The notes below the pieces were generated by a model. It was not told the DNA's origin. It made no database searches and worked only from the letters and a program-made list of their open reading frames with translations. A stretch of DNA of 64,000 bases from Cellulosimicrobium arenosum (GTDB lineage: Bacteria; Actinomycetota; Actinomycetes; Actinomycetales; Cellulomonadaceae). The position numbers were made by a program, and so were the translations under genes. Shown piece by piece: positions 53,367 to 62,454 of the stretch. The stretch lies in the NCBI RefSeq assembly GCF_014837295.1, contig NZ_JACYHB010000011.1, forward strand, positions 62,001 through 126,000, read 5' to 3'. Each line of letters opens with the position of its first letter. The stretch's first letter is position 1.

Positions 53367-53385
53367 CGAGGTAACCCTCACCTTA
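53367..53385. promoter_or_regulatory. IdeR/DtxR-like iron box
   Basis: Read on the minus strand, TAAGGTGAGGGTTACCTCG matches the DtxR/IdeR consensus TTAGGTTAGGCTAACCTAA at 13 of 19 positions by my alignment. It lies directly upstream of the siderophore permease genes, where iron-loaded IdeR would repress them. It is also 32 bp from the divergent idi start. Confidence 0.65.
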
Positions 53386-53416
53386 GTTCACGCGGTGGTG
53401 TGCAAGAGTGGCCCGC

Positions 53417-54013
53417 ATGACTTCTCACGTCCCCGTCGCGGCAGACCACGTCGTCACCGTCGACGACGACGGCCACCGCACCGGCACGTTCGAACGGTCC
53501 GCCGTCCACACCGCCGAGACCCCGCTGCACCTCGCGTTCTCCTGCTACGTGGTCGACGACACCGGCCGCCTCCTCGTCACGCGCCGCGCACTCGCCAAGC
53601 GCACGTGGCCCGGCGTGTGGACCAACTCGTTCTGCGGCCACCCGCGCTGGACCGAGACCACCGAGGAGTCGATCGCGCGCCACGCGCAGCACGAGCTCGG
53701 GTTCGAGGTCACCGATCTCGAGGTCGCCGTCCCCGGGTTCCGGTACCGCGCGGTCGACGCGTCCGGCGTCGTGGAGAACGAGATCTGCCCCGTCTACACG
53801 GGGCGCGCGGTCGGCGACGTCGCCGCGAACCCGGACGAGGTCATGGAGCACGCCTGGGTCGACCCGCACGACGCCGCACGCGCCGTCGTCGCCACGCCCT
53901 GGGCGTTCAGCCCGTGGATGGTGCTGCAGATCGCGGCGCTCGCGGGCGCGACCGGACCAGCCGGTGGCCCGACGGCGCACCTCGTGACCGCGTTCGGCCC
54001 CGACTCGGCCTGA
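53417..54013 (+). CDS. idi: Isopentenyl-diphosphate delta-isomerase, type I
   Basis: ATG 53417 gives 198 residues; a GTG at 53408 is an alternative and neither has a strong ribosome binding site. The Nudix-fold IDI signatures are clear: WPGVWTNSFCGHP with the catalytic Cys, and ENEICPVY with the catalytic Glu. It interconverts IPP and DMAPP for isoprenoid synthesis (menaquinone, carotenoids, undecaprenyl phosphate). It stands alone, divergent from the iron importer operon; length matches the bacterial family. Confidence 0.94.
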   Translation: MTSHVPVAADHVVTVDDDGHRTGTFERSAVHTAETPLHLAFSCYVVDDTGRLLVTRRALAKRTWPGVWTNSFCGHPRWTETTEESIARHAQHELGFEVTDLEVAVPGFRYRAVDASGVVENEICPVYTGRAVGDVAANPDEVMEHAWVDPHDAARAVVATPWAFSPWMVLQIAALAGATGPAGGPTAHLVTAFGPDSA

Positions 54014-54052
54014 CGCCTCCGCTGCGCAGCTCCACGCACTGGATCCGGGCGA

Positions 54053-54790
54053 TCACCGGAGGTACGGCCGAAGCCCAGGAAGCTGGACGAGGACGTCTTC
54101 GGGCCGGCCTGAGAGCACGGTCGCGGGCAGCGCGCGGGCGGCGACCCCCGCCGCGCCCGGTGCGCCCGCACGGTCGAGCGCTCTGTCGAGCGCCTGCACC
54201 AGGGCGTCCGGGTGCCGTTTGGTCGCGAACCACCGCAGGGCGGCGCGCCGCGGCGGCTGGGCCGCGCGGCCCTCGGGGGCGCCGGGTCGCGGGGGCGCCG
54301 CGACAGAGGGCTGCTGGACGAAGACGACCGCGTAGCGGGACCACAGCGCACCTCGACCCGTCGCGGAGACGCCGTTGGTCGCGGTCATGCGGGGGATGCG
54401 CGTGAACCTGTCCACGGCGTCGACGGAGCGCGCGTCGACCTCTGCGTAGGTGACGGCGGACGGGTGCAGGAACGGCGCGAACGACCCGACGAGGATGCCG
54501 CCCTGGAGCACCAGCAGCTTCTCCGAGCCGATGAACCAGAGGACGAGAGCGGCCAGCACCGCCCAGATCGGTGCCACCACGAGGGCGTCGACCAGGTCGC
54601 CGTTGCCCAGGACGATCCCGGTCGCAAACACCAGGATCACCCCGGCGGTCACCAGGTAGGCACCCGCAGGCGGAGTGTTCGACTCGACGTGGAGCAGACC
54701 GCCGAGCTCGGGGTGGCGGGCGACGGTCGCACGGATCTTGCGCGTGACCCGGCCGCCGGTCGGAGCGCCCGTGGACGCACCGGAGATCAC
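54053..54790 (-). CDS. Membrane protein of unknown function with two helices
   Basis: GTG 54788-54790 starts a 245-residue protein. Two adjacent hydrophobic helices lie at about 43-63 and 68-90 (LVTAGVILVFATGIVLGNG; APIWAVLAALVLWFIGSEKLLVLQGGI). The C-terminal half is soluble, Ala/Arg/Pro-rich, with a PPRPGAPEGRAAQPPRR linker. No domain that I recognise. It is convergent with idi and divergent from the methyltransferase gene, so it is probably a single-gene unit. Confidence 0.65.
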   Translation of the reverse strand: MISGASTGAPTGGRVTRKIRATVARHPELGGLLHVESNTPPAGAYLVTAGVILVFATGIVLGNGDLVDALVVAPIWAVLAALVLWFIGSEKLLVLQGGILVGSFAPFLHPSAVTYAEVDARSVDAVDRFTRIPRMTATNGVSATGRGALWSRYAVVFVQQPSVAAPPRPGAPEGRAAQPPRRAALRWFATKRHPDALVQALDRALDRAGAPGAAGVAARALPATVLSGRPEDVLVQLPGLRPYLR

Positions 54791-54931
54791 GTGCGCTGCC
54801 CGGGAAGGTCGGCGCCCCGGCGGTCAACCATGTCGTCTCCTTCTCCGGTCCACGGGTCCGACGGTCGGGACCGTCGTGCGGTGCAGCAGGTGCACCGGGA
54901 GACTATCCGGTCGGCAGGGCACAATCGGACC

Positions 54932-55747
54932 ATGCCCGATGCCGTCCCCGCGCACCGCCCGGTGCCCCCCGCCGACGCCTCGTTCGAGGAGCACGTCGAG
55001 TGGGCGCGGACGGTGCCCGTCGTCGGGTCGGACCTCTCGCCGGTCGACGGCCACGTCGTCGAGGAGGAGCTGCCCTGGAACTACGAGCGGCTCGCGCGCG
55101 AGCTGGTCGCGAGCGGCCGCGGGCCTGTGCTGGACCTCGGGACGGGCGACGGCGAGATGCTCGCGTCCCTCGGCCCGTTCCCGCCGCGCTCGGCGGCCAC
55201 GGAGGGCTGGGCGCCTCACCTGCCCGTGGCCCGACGCCGGCTGGAGCCGCTGGGGCTCGAGGTGCGGCCCGTCGGTGGTGAGGGGCTGCTGCCGTTCCTG
55301 GACGCGCAGTTCGCGGTCGTCCTGGACCGGCACGAGGCGTTCGACCCCGACGAGGTGTGGCGGGTCCTCGAGCCCGGCGGGATCTTCCTCACGCAGCAGG
55401 TCGACACGCGCGACGGCACGCGGGTCAACGCCGCGCTCGGGGCGCGCATGCCGTGGGACCCGGACTCGGTGACGCTCGACGGCGCGGTCGAGGTGCTGCG
55501 CGAGGTGGGGTTCGTGGTCGACGTCGCGCGCGGGCACGACGGCGTGCGCCGGTTCCGCGACCTCGGTTCGCTGCTGTGGTACCTGCGGGCCCGCGCGTGG
55601 AAGGTGCCGGAGCTCGCGACGTCGTCGCCGGAGGCGGTCGCCCGGTACGAGGCCCCGCTGCGGGCGTTGCACCTGCACTTCGCGGGCGGGAACGAGTTCG
55701 TCGACGAGGCGCCGCGGTTCCTTGTCGTCGCACGCAAGCCCTGGTAG
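54932..55747 (+). CDS. SAM-dependent methyltransferase
   Basis: ATG 54932 gives 271 residues. The Rossmann-type methyltransferase motif I is VLDLGTGDGEML; the post-motif Glu-like segment and motif region VWRVLEPGGIFLTQQV follow, typical of class I enzymes acting on small molecules. The N-terminal 45 residues and the Trp-rich LGSLLWYLRARAW region near the C-terminus may form a substrate lid. The substrate is not evident and neighbours give no pathway. Confidence 0.85.
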   Translation: MPDAVPAHRPVPPADASFEEHVEWARTVPVVGSDLSPVDGHVVEEELPWNYERLARELVASGRGPVLDLGTGDGEMLASLGPFPPRSAATEGWAPHLPVARRRLEPLGLEVRPVGGEGLLPFLDAQFAVVLDRHEAFDPDEVWRVLEPGGIFLTQQVDTRDGTRVNAALGARMPWDPDSVTLDGAVEVLREVGFVVDVARGHDGVRRFRDLGSLLWYLRARAWKVPELATSSPEAVARYEAPLRALHLHFAGGNEFVDEAPRFLVVARKPW

Positions 55748-56044
55748 CCCGGGCGTGGGAAGGCCCGCGGGCTGACACCCCGCCGTGCGGCAGGATGCCC
55801 GTCGTGCTGGACGAGTGCACGACACCCGCGGGCCCCGGTGGTCGCGTGGAACTTGCTCCGCGCGCCCGGTCCGTCAGTCGAATCGGGGCGCGCCTAGCGC
55901 GCCACCACCTCACGAGTCCGAAGAATATTCACTTCCTGGACCACCTCCTTTCGCGTGTACGACGACGGTACGTCCGTCCCCGCCGATCGCGCCAGGGGTT
56001 TTCGCTGTTTCCTCCGTCGGAGGAACAGACCCCGGGTCTCGAGG
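55748..56044. other. Convergent intergenic region with two hairpins
   Basis: GGCGCGC-CTA-GCGCGCC (55887-55903) is a perfect hairpin that could end the methyltransferase transcript. CTGTTTCCTCC-GTC-GGAGGAACAG (56005-56028) has a 10-bp stem with one bulged T and could end the minus-strand NmrA-like gene. Between them is an AT-richer patch around GAATATTC (55923-55930). A 12-codon frame with a strong ribosome binding site can be drawn on the minus strand, but there is no other support for it. Confidence 0.6.
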
Positions 56045-56953
56045 TCAGCCGCGCAGGTGCGCCCACTCGTCGGGATAGTCGTCGAGCCACTCGGAGAACG
56101 ACTGTCCGCGCCGTTGGGTGAAGCGTTCGACGACGTCGCTCACGTGCGCGAGCTCGCCCGCCGCGATCGAGGTGTACGACGACACCCAGCCGTCGACCTC
56201 GAAGGCGCTCGCCCCGAACCCCGCGCGCGACCGGTACGCCTCGTCGAGCGTCTCCGGGTAGTAGGTGATGCGGCGGCCCGTCGCCGCGGAGAGCAGCTCC
56301 GCGACCTCGGCGAGCGAGATCGCCTCCGGGCCGGTGACGTCGTACGCGACGCCGTCGTGGCGTCCCGGGTCGTCGTCGAGCAGGACCGCGGTCGCGACGT
56401 CGGCGACGTCGTCGTGCGACACCGACGCGACCCGGCCGTCGCCGCCGGGGCCGCGGAGCACGCCGTCGGGCCCCACCATGAGCGCGAGCGCGCGGTGGTA
56501 CAGGTTGTCGCGCAGGAAGGTGTGGCGCAGGCCCGTCGCCTGCACGTACACCTCGGTGTGCCAGTGGTCGCGCGCGAACGTGAACGTCGCGTCGGGGTCG
56601 GCGCCGACGAACGAGACGTACACGATCTGCTCGACGCCGGCTGCGACCGCAGCGTCGACCGCCGCCCGGTGCTGGGCGACACGCTGGGCGTCCTCGCGCG
56701 CGGAGACGAGCACGACGGTCTGGGTGCCGCTGAACGCCTCGACCATCGCGGGCGCATCCTCGTAACCCCTGACGACGGCGACGTCCGTGTCCGGCAGCGG
56801 GTCGCCGTCGGGCAGCCGAGGGGCGCGCGCGGCGTCGCGCACGACGAGCCGCTGCTGCGCCCCCGCGGCCGCGAGCCGGAACGCGAGCTTGGACCCCAGC
56901 AGCCCGCTGGCACCGGTGACCGCGATGCGGCCCGTCCCCTCACCGATCGTCAT
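56045..56953 (-). CDS. NmrA-like NAD(P)-binding atypical SDR protein
   Basis: ATG 56951-56953 gives 302 residues. The dinucleotide motif is IAVTGASGLLGSKLAF, followed by LVVRDAARAP, the NmrA/QOR2-type arginine segment. YVSFVGADPDATFTFARDHWHTEVYVQATGLRHTFLR matches the quinone-reductase-2/NmrA subgroup, which senses or reduces with NADP(H) and often lacks the canonical Tyr-x-x-x-Lys pair. Probable quinone oxidoreductase or redox sensor. It is divergent from the phosphatase gene. Confidence 0.85.
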   Translation of the reverse strand: MTIGEGTGRIAVTGASGLLGSKLAFRLAAAGAQQRLVVRDAARAPRLPDGDPLPDTDVAVVRGYEDAPAMVEAFSGTQTVVLVSAREDAQRVAQHRAAVDAAVAAGVEQIVYVSFVGADPDATFTFARDHWHTEVYVQATGLRHTFLRDNLYHRALALMVGPDGVLRGPGGDGRVASVSHDDVADVATAVLLDDDPGRHDGVAYDVTGPEAISLAEVAELLSAATGRRITYYPETLDEAYRSRAGFGASAFEVDGWVSSYTSIAAGELAHVSDVVERFTQRRGQSFSEWLDDYPDEWAHLRG

Positions 56954-57008
56954 GCCCACACCGTAGGTGGGTGTGCCCAGGCCTGCCTGGTGGGACAGGA
57001 TGGTCGGC

Positions 57009-57569
57009 ATGGGAGAGCCGTACCGCGTCATGACCGTCTGCACGGGCAACATCTGCCGGTCCCCGATGGCCGAGGTGGTGCTGCGCGACCGGTTCGGGTC
57101 CGCGGGGCTCGCGGACCGGGTCGTCGTCGACTCCACCGGGGTGAGCGACGAGGAGGAGGGCAACCCGATCGACCGGCGCGGGCGCACCGTCCTCGCGGCG
57201 CACGGCTACGTCGTGGACGGCGCGCACCGGGCGCGCCAGGTCCGGTCGGCCGACGTCGCGGGCCGCGACCTCGTGCTCGCCATGACGTCCCAGCACGCGC
57301 GGGCGCTGCGTCGGCTGGCCGGGTCCGACGAGTCGGGCCCGGGTACGTCCGACGCCGGCCGGATCCGCATGTACCGCTCGTTCGACCCGTCGGCACCGGG
57401 CGTCGGGGCCGAGGGCGACGAGCGCGCGCTCGACATCGCCGACCCCTGGTACGGCGGCGCCGCCGACTTCGAGGAGTGCCTGGCCGAGGTCGAGGCCGCG
57501 GCCGACGGCGTCGTGGCGTTCGTGCGCGAGGCGATCGGCGCAGGCGCATCCGACCGATCACGCTCGTAG
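57009..57569 (+). CDS. Low-molecular-weight protein-tyrosine phosphatase
   Basis: ATG 57009 is favoured, with AGGA 8 bases upstream; ATG 57000 is also possible. The 186-residue protein carries the P-loop CTGNICRS (Cys11 to Arg17, C-x5-R-S) and the general-acid loop DIADPWYGG (Asp-Pro). It dephosphorylates tyrosine or, in some relatives, arginine phosphate. The gene ends one base before the convergent SDR gene. Confidence 0.92.
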   Translation: MGEPYRVMTVCTGNICRSPMAEVVLRDRFGSAGLADRVVVDSTGVSDEEEGNPIDRRGRTVLAAHGYVVDGAHRARQVRSADVAGRDLVLAMTSQHARALRRLAGSDESGPGTSDAGRIRMYRSFDPSAPGVGAEGDERALDIADPWYGGAADFEECLAEVEAAADGVVAFVREAIGAGASDRSRS

Positions 57570-57570
57570 G

Positions 57571-58374
57571 TCAGGGGTTGAGCGTCCCGTCGACGCCGCC
57601 GTCCACCCGGAGCGTCGCTCCCGTCACGTAGGCCGCGCGCGGACTGACGAGATAGGCGACGGCGTCGGCGATCTCCTCCGGCCTGCCCAGGCGTCCGACC
57701 GGGTTGGGCGCGTACTCCGCCGTCACGGAGGACTCGATCTCGTCCCAGTCGCTCCCTCCGCCGGAGCGGAGCGACCGGTCGAGGAACATCTGTCGCATCC
57801 CCGGCGTGAGGATCACCCCCGGGCTCACCGTGTTCGCGGTGACTCCTGACCCCGCGAGCTCTTGCGCCAGCGCACCCGTGGCGTTGGCGAGCGCGGCCTT
57901 GGCGGCCGAGTACTCGACCATGTTGGTCAGCGGTGCCCCGACGCCGCGCGTGCTGATCGTGACGATCCGTCCCCAGCCGCGATCTCGCATGGACGGTGCG
58001 AGGTGCCGGACGCACCGCACGGCGGACAGGACGTTCCCGGTGAACGCTGCGGCCCAGTCCTCGTCGGTCGCCTCGAAGAACGTGTGCTCCACGAACGGGC
58101 CGGCGTTCGCGACCAGGATGTCGACCGGACCCTCCTGCGCGGCGTCCGCGCAGACCCGGCGCGCCTGCTCGGGATCGGTCAGGTCACCGAGCACCGCCGT
58201 CGCGGTCCCGCCCGCTGCACGGATCGTGCCCAGCACGTCGCGGGCCGCCTCCTCGTCCCGGCCGTGCACGACGACCGAGCATCCTTCGCTCGCGAGCCGA
58301 CGAGCGATCGCCGCCCCGATCCCGTGGGTGCTCCCGGTGACGAGGGCTCGCCTGCCCTCCAGCTCGAGGTCCAT
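57571..58374 (-). CDS. Short-chain dehydrogenase/reductase
   Basis: ATG 58372-58374 gives 267 residues; a longer frame adds 17 residues without support. The classical SDR motifs are present: TGSTHGIGAAI for the cofactor, NAGPF, the Ser-Tyr-Lys catalytic set with YSAAK, and PG(V) after it. The C-terminus GATLRVDGGVDGTLNP is typical. It would reduce a ketone or oxidise an alcohol with NADP(H); HGRDEE after strand 2 suggests NADPH preference. Substrate unknown. Confidence 0.9.
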   Translation of the reverse strand: MDLELEGRRALVTGSTHGIGAAIARRLASEGCSVVVHGRDEEAARDVLGTIRAAGGTATAVLGDLTDPEQARRVCADAAQEGPVDILVANAGPFVEHTFFEATDEDWAAAFTGNVLSAVRCVRHLAPSMRDRGWGRIVTISTRGVGAPLTNMVEYSAAKAALANATGALAQELAGSGVTANTVSPGVILTPGMRQMFLDRSLRSGGGSDWDEIESSVTAEYAPNPVGRLGRPEEIADAVAYLVSPRAAYVTGATLRVDGGVDGTLNP

Positions 58375-58728
58375 CCGAGCAGCCTGCCCGAGATCGTCGA
58401 CGGCCGCCGGGCAGGACCAGCGCACGACGTGTCCACGGCCAGTACAGTGGGGTGTGAACCGCGCGCCCGACGGGCCGCGCCGGGGGCGACGACGGGTGGA
58501 CGACGGCTGCCGACCTGACTCCTGAGCCCGGGGAGCTCGTCGTGGGGCGCAGCCAGCTCGCGCGCCCTGCAGGTGCGGATGCTGCGCGCCGGCTCAGCGC
58601 CGGATCTCGGCGCGCAGGCCTGGTTGCCCGCGGCAGGGGCGTCGTGCCGACGTCCGGCGCGGCCCGGGCGACCGTTGCGCGGTGCGCTGCGCCGCATCCG
58701 CGGTGCTGCCGCGGTAGAAGGAGGAGAT
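58375..58728. other. Divergent promoter region without a gene
   Basis: The 354 bp between the SDR gene and the SNF2 gene show no convincing coding frame; the open frame extending upstream of the SNF2 start is Arg/Ala-rich and lacks a ribosome binding site. TACAGT at 58443-58448 could be a -10 element for the plus strand, but no -35 partner is clear. AAGGAGG at 58718-58724 is the SNF2 ribosome binding site. Confidence 0.5.
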
Positions 58729-60909
58729 GTGGCACGAACAGGCCGACGTCGGTCCGGTGGCGCGCGCGCCGGTTCCGGTGCGCAGCGGTCCGGCGCCCAG
58801 CGGTCGGGTGCTCAGCGTCGCCGCCCCTCACGTCCTGCCGAGCAGGGGATCATCCCCGTGCTCGCGGGGATCGCCCGCGAGGTGGACACCGCCGTGCAGC
58901 GGACGCCGACACGCCCGGGGGTGCGGACGAAGTTCCAGGTCGTCGCGCTGCTGGTCCGCGAGGAGCGGGCCCGGGTGATGGCAGACGGGTCGCTGACCGC
59001 GTCCAAGCGCGAGCAGGAGCTCAAGCGGCTGGACGGCGTGGCGACGCTGCTGGCCCGGATCGCGGCCCGGGACACCTCGCTGCTCGCGCTGCTCGCGGAG
59101 GACGCCCGGGTCTCCGACGCCGCGCGCACCTACAAGGCGACCGTGATGCGAGCCGGCGGGCTGGAGCCGCCCGAGGAGCCCGCGCCCGCCGAGCCGACCG
59201 TCACTGCGCCGGCCGCGAGGAACCAGGTGGTGCCGCAGTCGGTGATCTCTCGCCAGCTCGCGAACCCGTTCCTGGCTCCCGACTTCGAGGCCGCGGCGGA
59301 GCGGAACGCCGCCCGGGCCCGCCGGCTGGCCGGCTGGGAGCTGCTCGAGCCGCTCTTCCGATCCTTCGAGGTCGCCGGGCCCGGCGCCCCCGCGTGCATG
59401 CCGTTGCCGGCCCCCCACTCGATGTCCGCCGCCCTCGGCCGAGCGCTGATGCCGCACCAGGCCCAGGTCGTCGAGGCCACGATCCGCGGCCACCGCACGT
59501 TCCTGCTCGCGGACGAGCCGGGGCTCGGCAAGACCGCCCAGGCGCTGCTCGCCGCCCAGGCCGCCGACGCCTACCCGCTGCTGGTCGTGGTGCCCAACGT
59601 CGTGAAGACGAACTGGGCGCACGAGGTCGAGCTGTGGACGCCGTCGCGCCGGTCCACCGTCATCCACGGCGACGGGGACCGGATGAACGCGTTCGCGGAC
59701 GTCGTGATCGTCAACTACGAGATCCTCGATCGGCACGTCGGCTGGCTGGGCGACCTCGGCTTCCGCGGCATGGTCGTCGACGAGGCGCACTTCATCAAGA
59801 ACAAGGGGTCGCAGCGCTCGCAGCACGTGCTCGCCCTCTCCGAGCGGATCCGCACCCGTAGCCCCCGGCCGCTGCTGATGGCGCTCACCGGCACCCCGCT
59901 GATCAACGACATCGAGGACTTCCGGGCGATCTGGCAGCTCCTCGGCTGGATCGACGACAAGCAGCCCCTCGGAAAGCTGATGACCGCCCTCGAGGACACG
60001 GGCCTCACCCCCGCAGACCGAGGCTTCTCCGCCGCCGCGCGCGCCGCGGTGATCGACATGGGCATCGTGCGCCGCCGCAAGGCCGACGTGGTCGCCGACA
60101 TCCCCGCCCGCCGGGTGGCGGACCTGCCGATCGAGCTCGACGGCGCGGCCGGCCGCTCGATCCGCGCGGCCGAGGTCGCGCTCACCAAGAGGCTCGTCAG
60201 CAGGTACCGGGCCGCGCTGGAGGTGCGCACCGGCGAGCCGGTCGAGGTGGACGGCGTCGACGTCGAGCTCGCGCGCCGGGTCGCGGCAGGCGAGCTCAAG
60301 GACTCGAGCGCCAAGGCCAAGGGTGAGAACGTCTTCACGATGGTGCGCCGGATCGGCCAGGCGAAGGCCGGGCCGGCCGCCGACTACGCCGCACAGCTCG
60401 CCCGCAACGTCGGCAAGGTGGTGTTCTTCGCCAAGCACGTCGACGTGATGGACCAGGCCGAGCAGACCTTCGCCGACCGCGGCATCCGCTACGCCTCGAT
60501 CCGCGGCGACCAGACGCCGAAGGTGCGCGAGAAGAACATCGCCGCGTTCACCGGGGATCCCGACGTGTCGATCGCCGTGTGCTCGCTGACGGCCGCGGGC
60601 GTCGGGCTCAACCTCCAGGTCGCGTCCAACCTCGTGCTGGCCGAGCTGTCCTGGACGGACGCCGAGCAGACCCAGGCCATCGACCGGATCCACCGGATCG
60701 GTCAGGCCGAGCCGGTCACCGCATGGCGGATCATCGCCGCGCAGACCGTCGACGCCAGGATCGCCGGGCTGATCGACAGCAAGTCCGGGCTTGCTGCACG
60801 GGCACTGGACGGCGCTTCGGAGGAGGACACGACCTCCTCCACGGACGTGCAGCTCGACGCCCTGGTCGGGCTGCTCACCGACGCGCTCGCCGCGGAGGGC
60901 GTCGGCTGA
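58729..60909 (+). CDS. SNF2-family DNA-dependent ATPase/helicase
   Basis: GTG 58729 follows AAGGAGG, giving 726 residues. The N-terminus is basic with three imperfect SGAQR repeats, then a helical region with a conserved-looking REERARVMADG segment. The SNF2 motor follows: motif I DEPGLGKT (usual DE-x-GLGKT), motif II VDEAHFIKN, motif III LTGTP, and in lobe 2 SLTAAGVGLNLQVA and the motif VI QAIDRIHRIGQ. Such ATPases translocate on double-stranded DNA without unwinding it. No zinc finger, SWIM or nuclease domain is visible. It is a lone gene ending 10 bp from the convergent permease gene. Confidence 0.9.
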   Translation: MARTGRRRSGGARAGSGAQRSGAQRSGAQRRRPSRPAEQGIIPVLAGIAREVDTAVQRTPTRPGVRTKFQVVALLVREERARVMADGSLTASKREQELKRLDGVATLLARIAARDTSLLALLAEDARVSDAARTYKATVMRAGGLEPPEEPAPAEPTVTAPAARNQVVPQSVISRQLANPFLAPDFEAAAERNAARARRLAGWELLEPLFRSFEVAGPGAPACMPLPAPHSMSAALGRALMPHQAQVVEATIRGHRTFLLADEPGLGKTAQALLAAQAADAYPLLVVVPNVVKTNWAHEVELWTPSRRSTVIHGDGDRMNAFADVVIVNYEILDRHVGWLGDLGFRGMVVDEAHFIKNKGSQRSQHVLALSERIRTRSPRPLLMALTGTPLINDIEDFRAIWQLLGWIDDKQPLGKLMTALEDTGLTPADRGFSAAARAAVIDMGIVRRRKADVVADIPARRVADLPIELDGAAGRSIRAAEVALTKRLVSRYRAALEVRTGEPVEVDGVDVELARRVAAGELKDSSAKAKGENVFTMVRRIGQAKAGPAADYAAQLARNVGKVVFFAKHVDVMDQAEQTFADRGIRYASIRGDQTPKVREKNIAAFTGDPDVSIAVCSLTAAGVGLNLQVASNLVLAELSWTDAEQTQAIDRIHRIGQAEPVTAWRIIAAQTVDARIAGLIDSKSGLAARALDGASEEDTTSSTDVQLDALVGLLTDALAAEGVG

Positions 60910-60919
60910 CCCGACCGTC

Positions 60920-62377
60920 CTACGGTTGCGCGGGTCGCCGCCGCCCGTCCTCGTCCGCCCGGGCGTCGTCCTGCATGTCGAGGTGCGTCGCCTCGTCGTA
61001 GGTGACGACGGCGGGGGAGGGGCCGCGCAGCGCGTCGTGCGGCGCGAGCTCCTGCTCGTCCTGCCGGGACTCGCGCAGCTGGTCGCCGTTGAGGAGCAGG
61101 TTGAGCAGGATCGCGCAGATCGCGCCCGAGCTGATGCCCGAGTCGAAGATCAGCTGGAACCACTGCGGGAACTCGGCGTAGATCTCGGGCTTGACGGTGG
61201 GCAGCAGCGCGACGCCGAGCGAGATCGCGACGACGAGGATGTTCTTGTTCGTGAACCTCACCTTGGTCAGCGACCGGATGCCCGACGCGGCGACCATCCC
61301 GAATAGGGCGACCCCCGCGCCGCCGAGCACCGCGCTCGGCACGCCCTCGACGACGGCGCCCACCTTGGGCACGAGACCGAGCACGACGAGGATTGCGCCG
61401 GCCATGGTCGCGACGTAGCGGGACCTGACGTTCGTCAGGCTGACGAGGCCGACGTTCTGCGCGAACGCGGTGTACGGGAACGTGTTGAACGCGCCGCCGA
61501 GGACGGTCGACAGCCCGTCGGCGCGCAGCCCGTCCGCGAGCCGCTTCTTCGTCACGGGCTTGTCGACGATCTCGCCCACGGCGATCATGTCGCCCGTGGT
61601 CTCCGTCATGATCACGAGCCCCACGACCAGCATCGACAGCACGGCCGCGAGGGGAAAGGTCGGTGCACCGAAGTGGAAGGGCGTGACGAAAGCGAACCAC
61701 CCGGCGTCCCCGACGCCCGACCAGTCCACCTTGCCCATCGGCAGCGCGACGAGCGTGCCGATCGCGAGCGCCAACAGCACGGACACCCGGGCGAGCGCGG
61801 GCGGCGCGAACCGTTCGGCGAGCACGACGAACAGCAGCGTCCCTGCCGCGAGCGCGAGGTCCGTCGGCGCCGCGCTCTCCCCCTGCGCGGTGATCCACCC
61901 CGCTGCGACGTCCATGAGGGTCACGCCGATGATGAGGATGACCGTGCCGGTGACGATGGGCGGGAAGAAGCGCAGGAGCGCCGAGAAGAACGGGGCGACG
62001 AGGATCATGAACAGCCCGCACGCGATCGTCGCGCCGAACACGGCTGTGATGTCGTAGGTCGTCCCGATCGTGATCATCGGCCCGACGGCGGCGAAGGTCA
62101 CGCCCTGCATGAGCGGTAGTCGGACGCCGAACCTCCAGAACCCCACGGACTGGATGATCGACGCGATGCCCGCGACGAACAGGTCGGCGCTGATGAGGAA
62201 CGCGAGGTCCTCCGGCGAGTAGCCGAGAGCGCCGCCGACGATGAGCGGCACGGCCACCGCCCCGGCGTACATGGCCAGGACGTGCTGGAGCCCCAGCGGG
62301 AACAGCCGCGCGAGGCGGGGCACCTCGTCGACGGTGTCCGTGGCGCCCTTCGGCGGTGTCGTGGTCGTGGCGGTCAT
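60920..62377 (-). CDS. NCS2-family nucleobase:cation symporter (uracil/xanthine permease)
   Basis: ATG 62375-62377 with AGAGGA upstream gives 485 residues. About fourteen hydrophobic segments are present. Family landmarks are LQHVLAMYAGAVAVPLIVG at the first helix, MTETTGDMIAVGE, and the signature AFAQNVGLVSLTNVRSRYV, the NAT/NCS2 motif that shapes the purine site. The QNVG-type motif is usual in xanthine or uric-acid transporters more than uracil ones. The cytoplasmic tail is acidic. It converges on the SNF2 gene. Confidence 0.92.
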   Translation of the reverse strand: MTATTTTPPKGATDTVDEVPRLARLFPLGLQHVLAMYAGAVAVPLIVGGALGYSPEDLAFLISADLFVAGIASIIQSVGFWRFGVRLPLMQGVTFAAVGPMITIGTTYDITAVFGATIACGLFMILVAPFFSALLRFFPPIVTGTVILIIGVTLMDVAAGWITAQGESAAPTDLALAAGTLLFVVLAERFAPPALARVSVLLALAIGTLVALPMGKVDWSGVGDAGWFAFVTPFHFGAPTFPLAAVLSMLVVGLVIMTETTGDMIAVGEIVDKPVTKKRLADGLRADGLSTVLGGAFNTFPYTAFAQNVGLVSLTNVRSRYVATMAGAILVVLGLVPKVGAVVEGVPSAVLGGAGVALFGMVAASGIRSLTKVRFTNKNILVVAISLGVALLPTVKPEIYAEFPQWFQLIFDSGISSGAICAILLNLLLNGDQLRESRQDEQELAPHDALRGPSPAVVTYDEATHLDMQDDARADEDGRRRPAQP

Positions 62378-62454
62378 GGGCGTGTCCTCTCGCGCGGGGG
62401 CGGCACGCCTGGCGCCGCTGGACCGCACGCTAGAACGCTCCTGTCACCCGGCGG

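Noticed and set aside
55924-55963. Sequence resembling the 16S rRNA 3' end (TGGACCACCTCCTTTC) and a 12-codon minus-strand frame with a strong ribosome binding site
   Set aside because: No rRNA lies next to it; the match is just the complement of a Shine-Dalgarno-like run. The tiny frame has no conserved context and lies between convergent genes.
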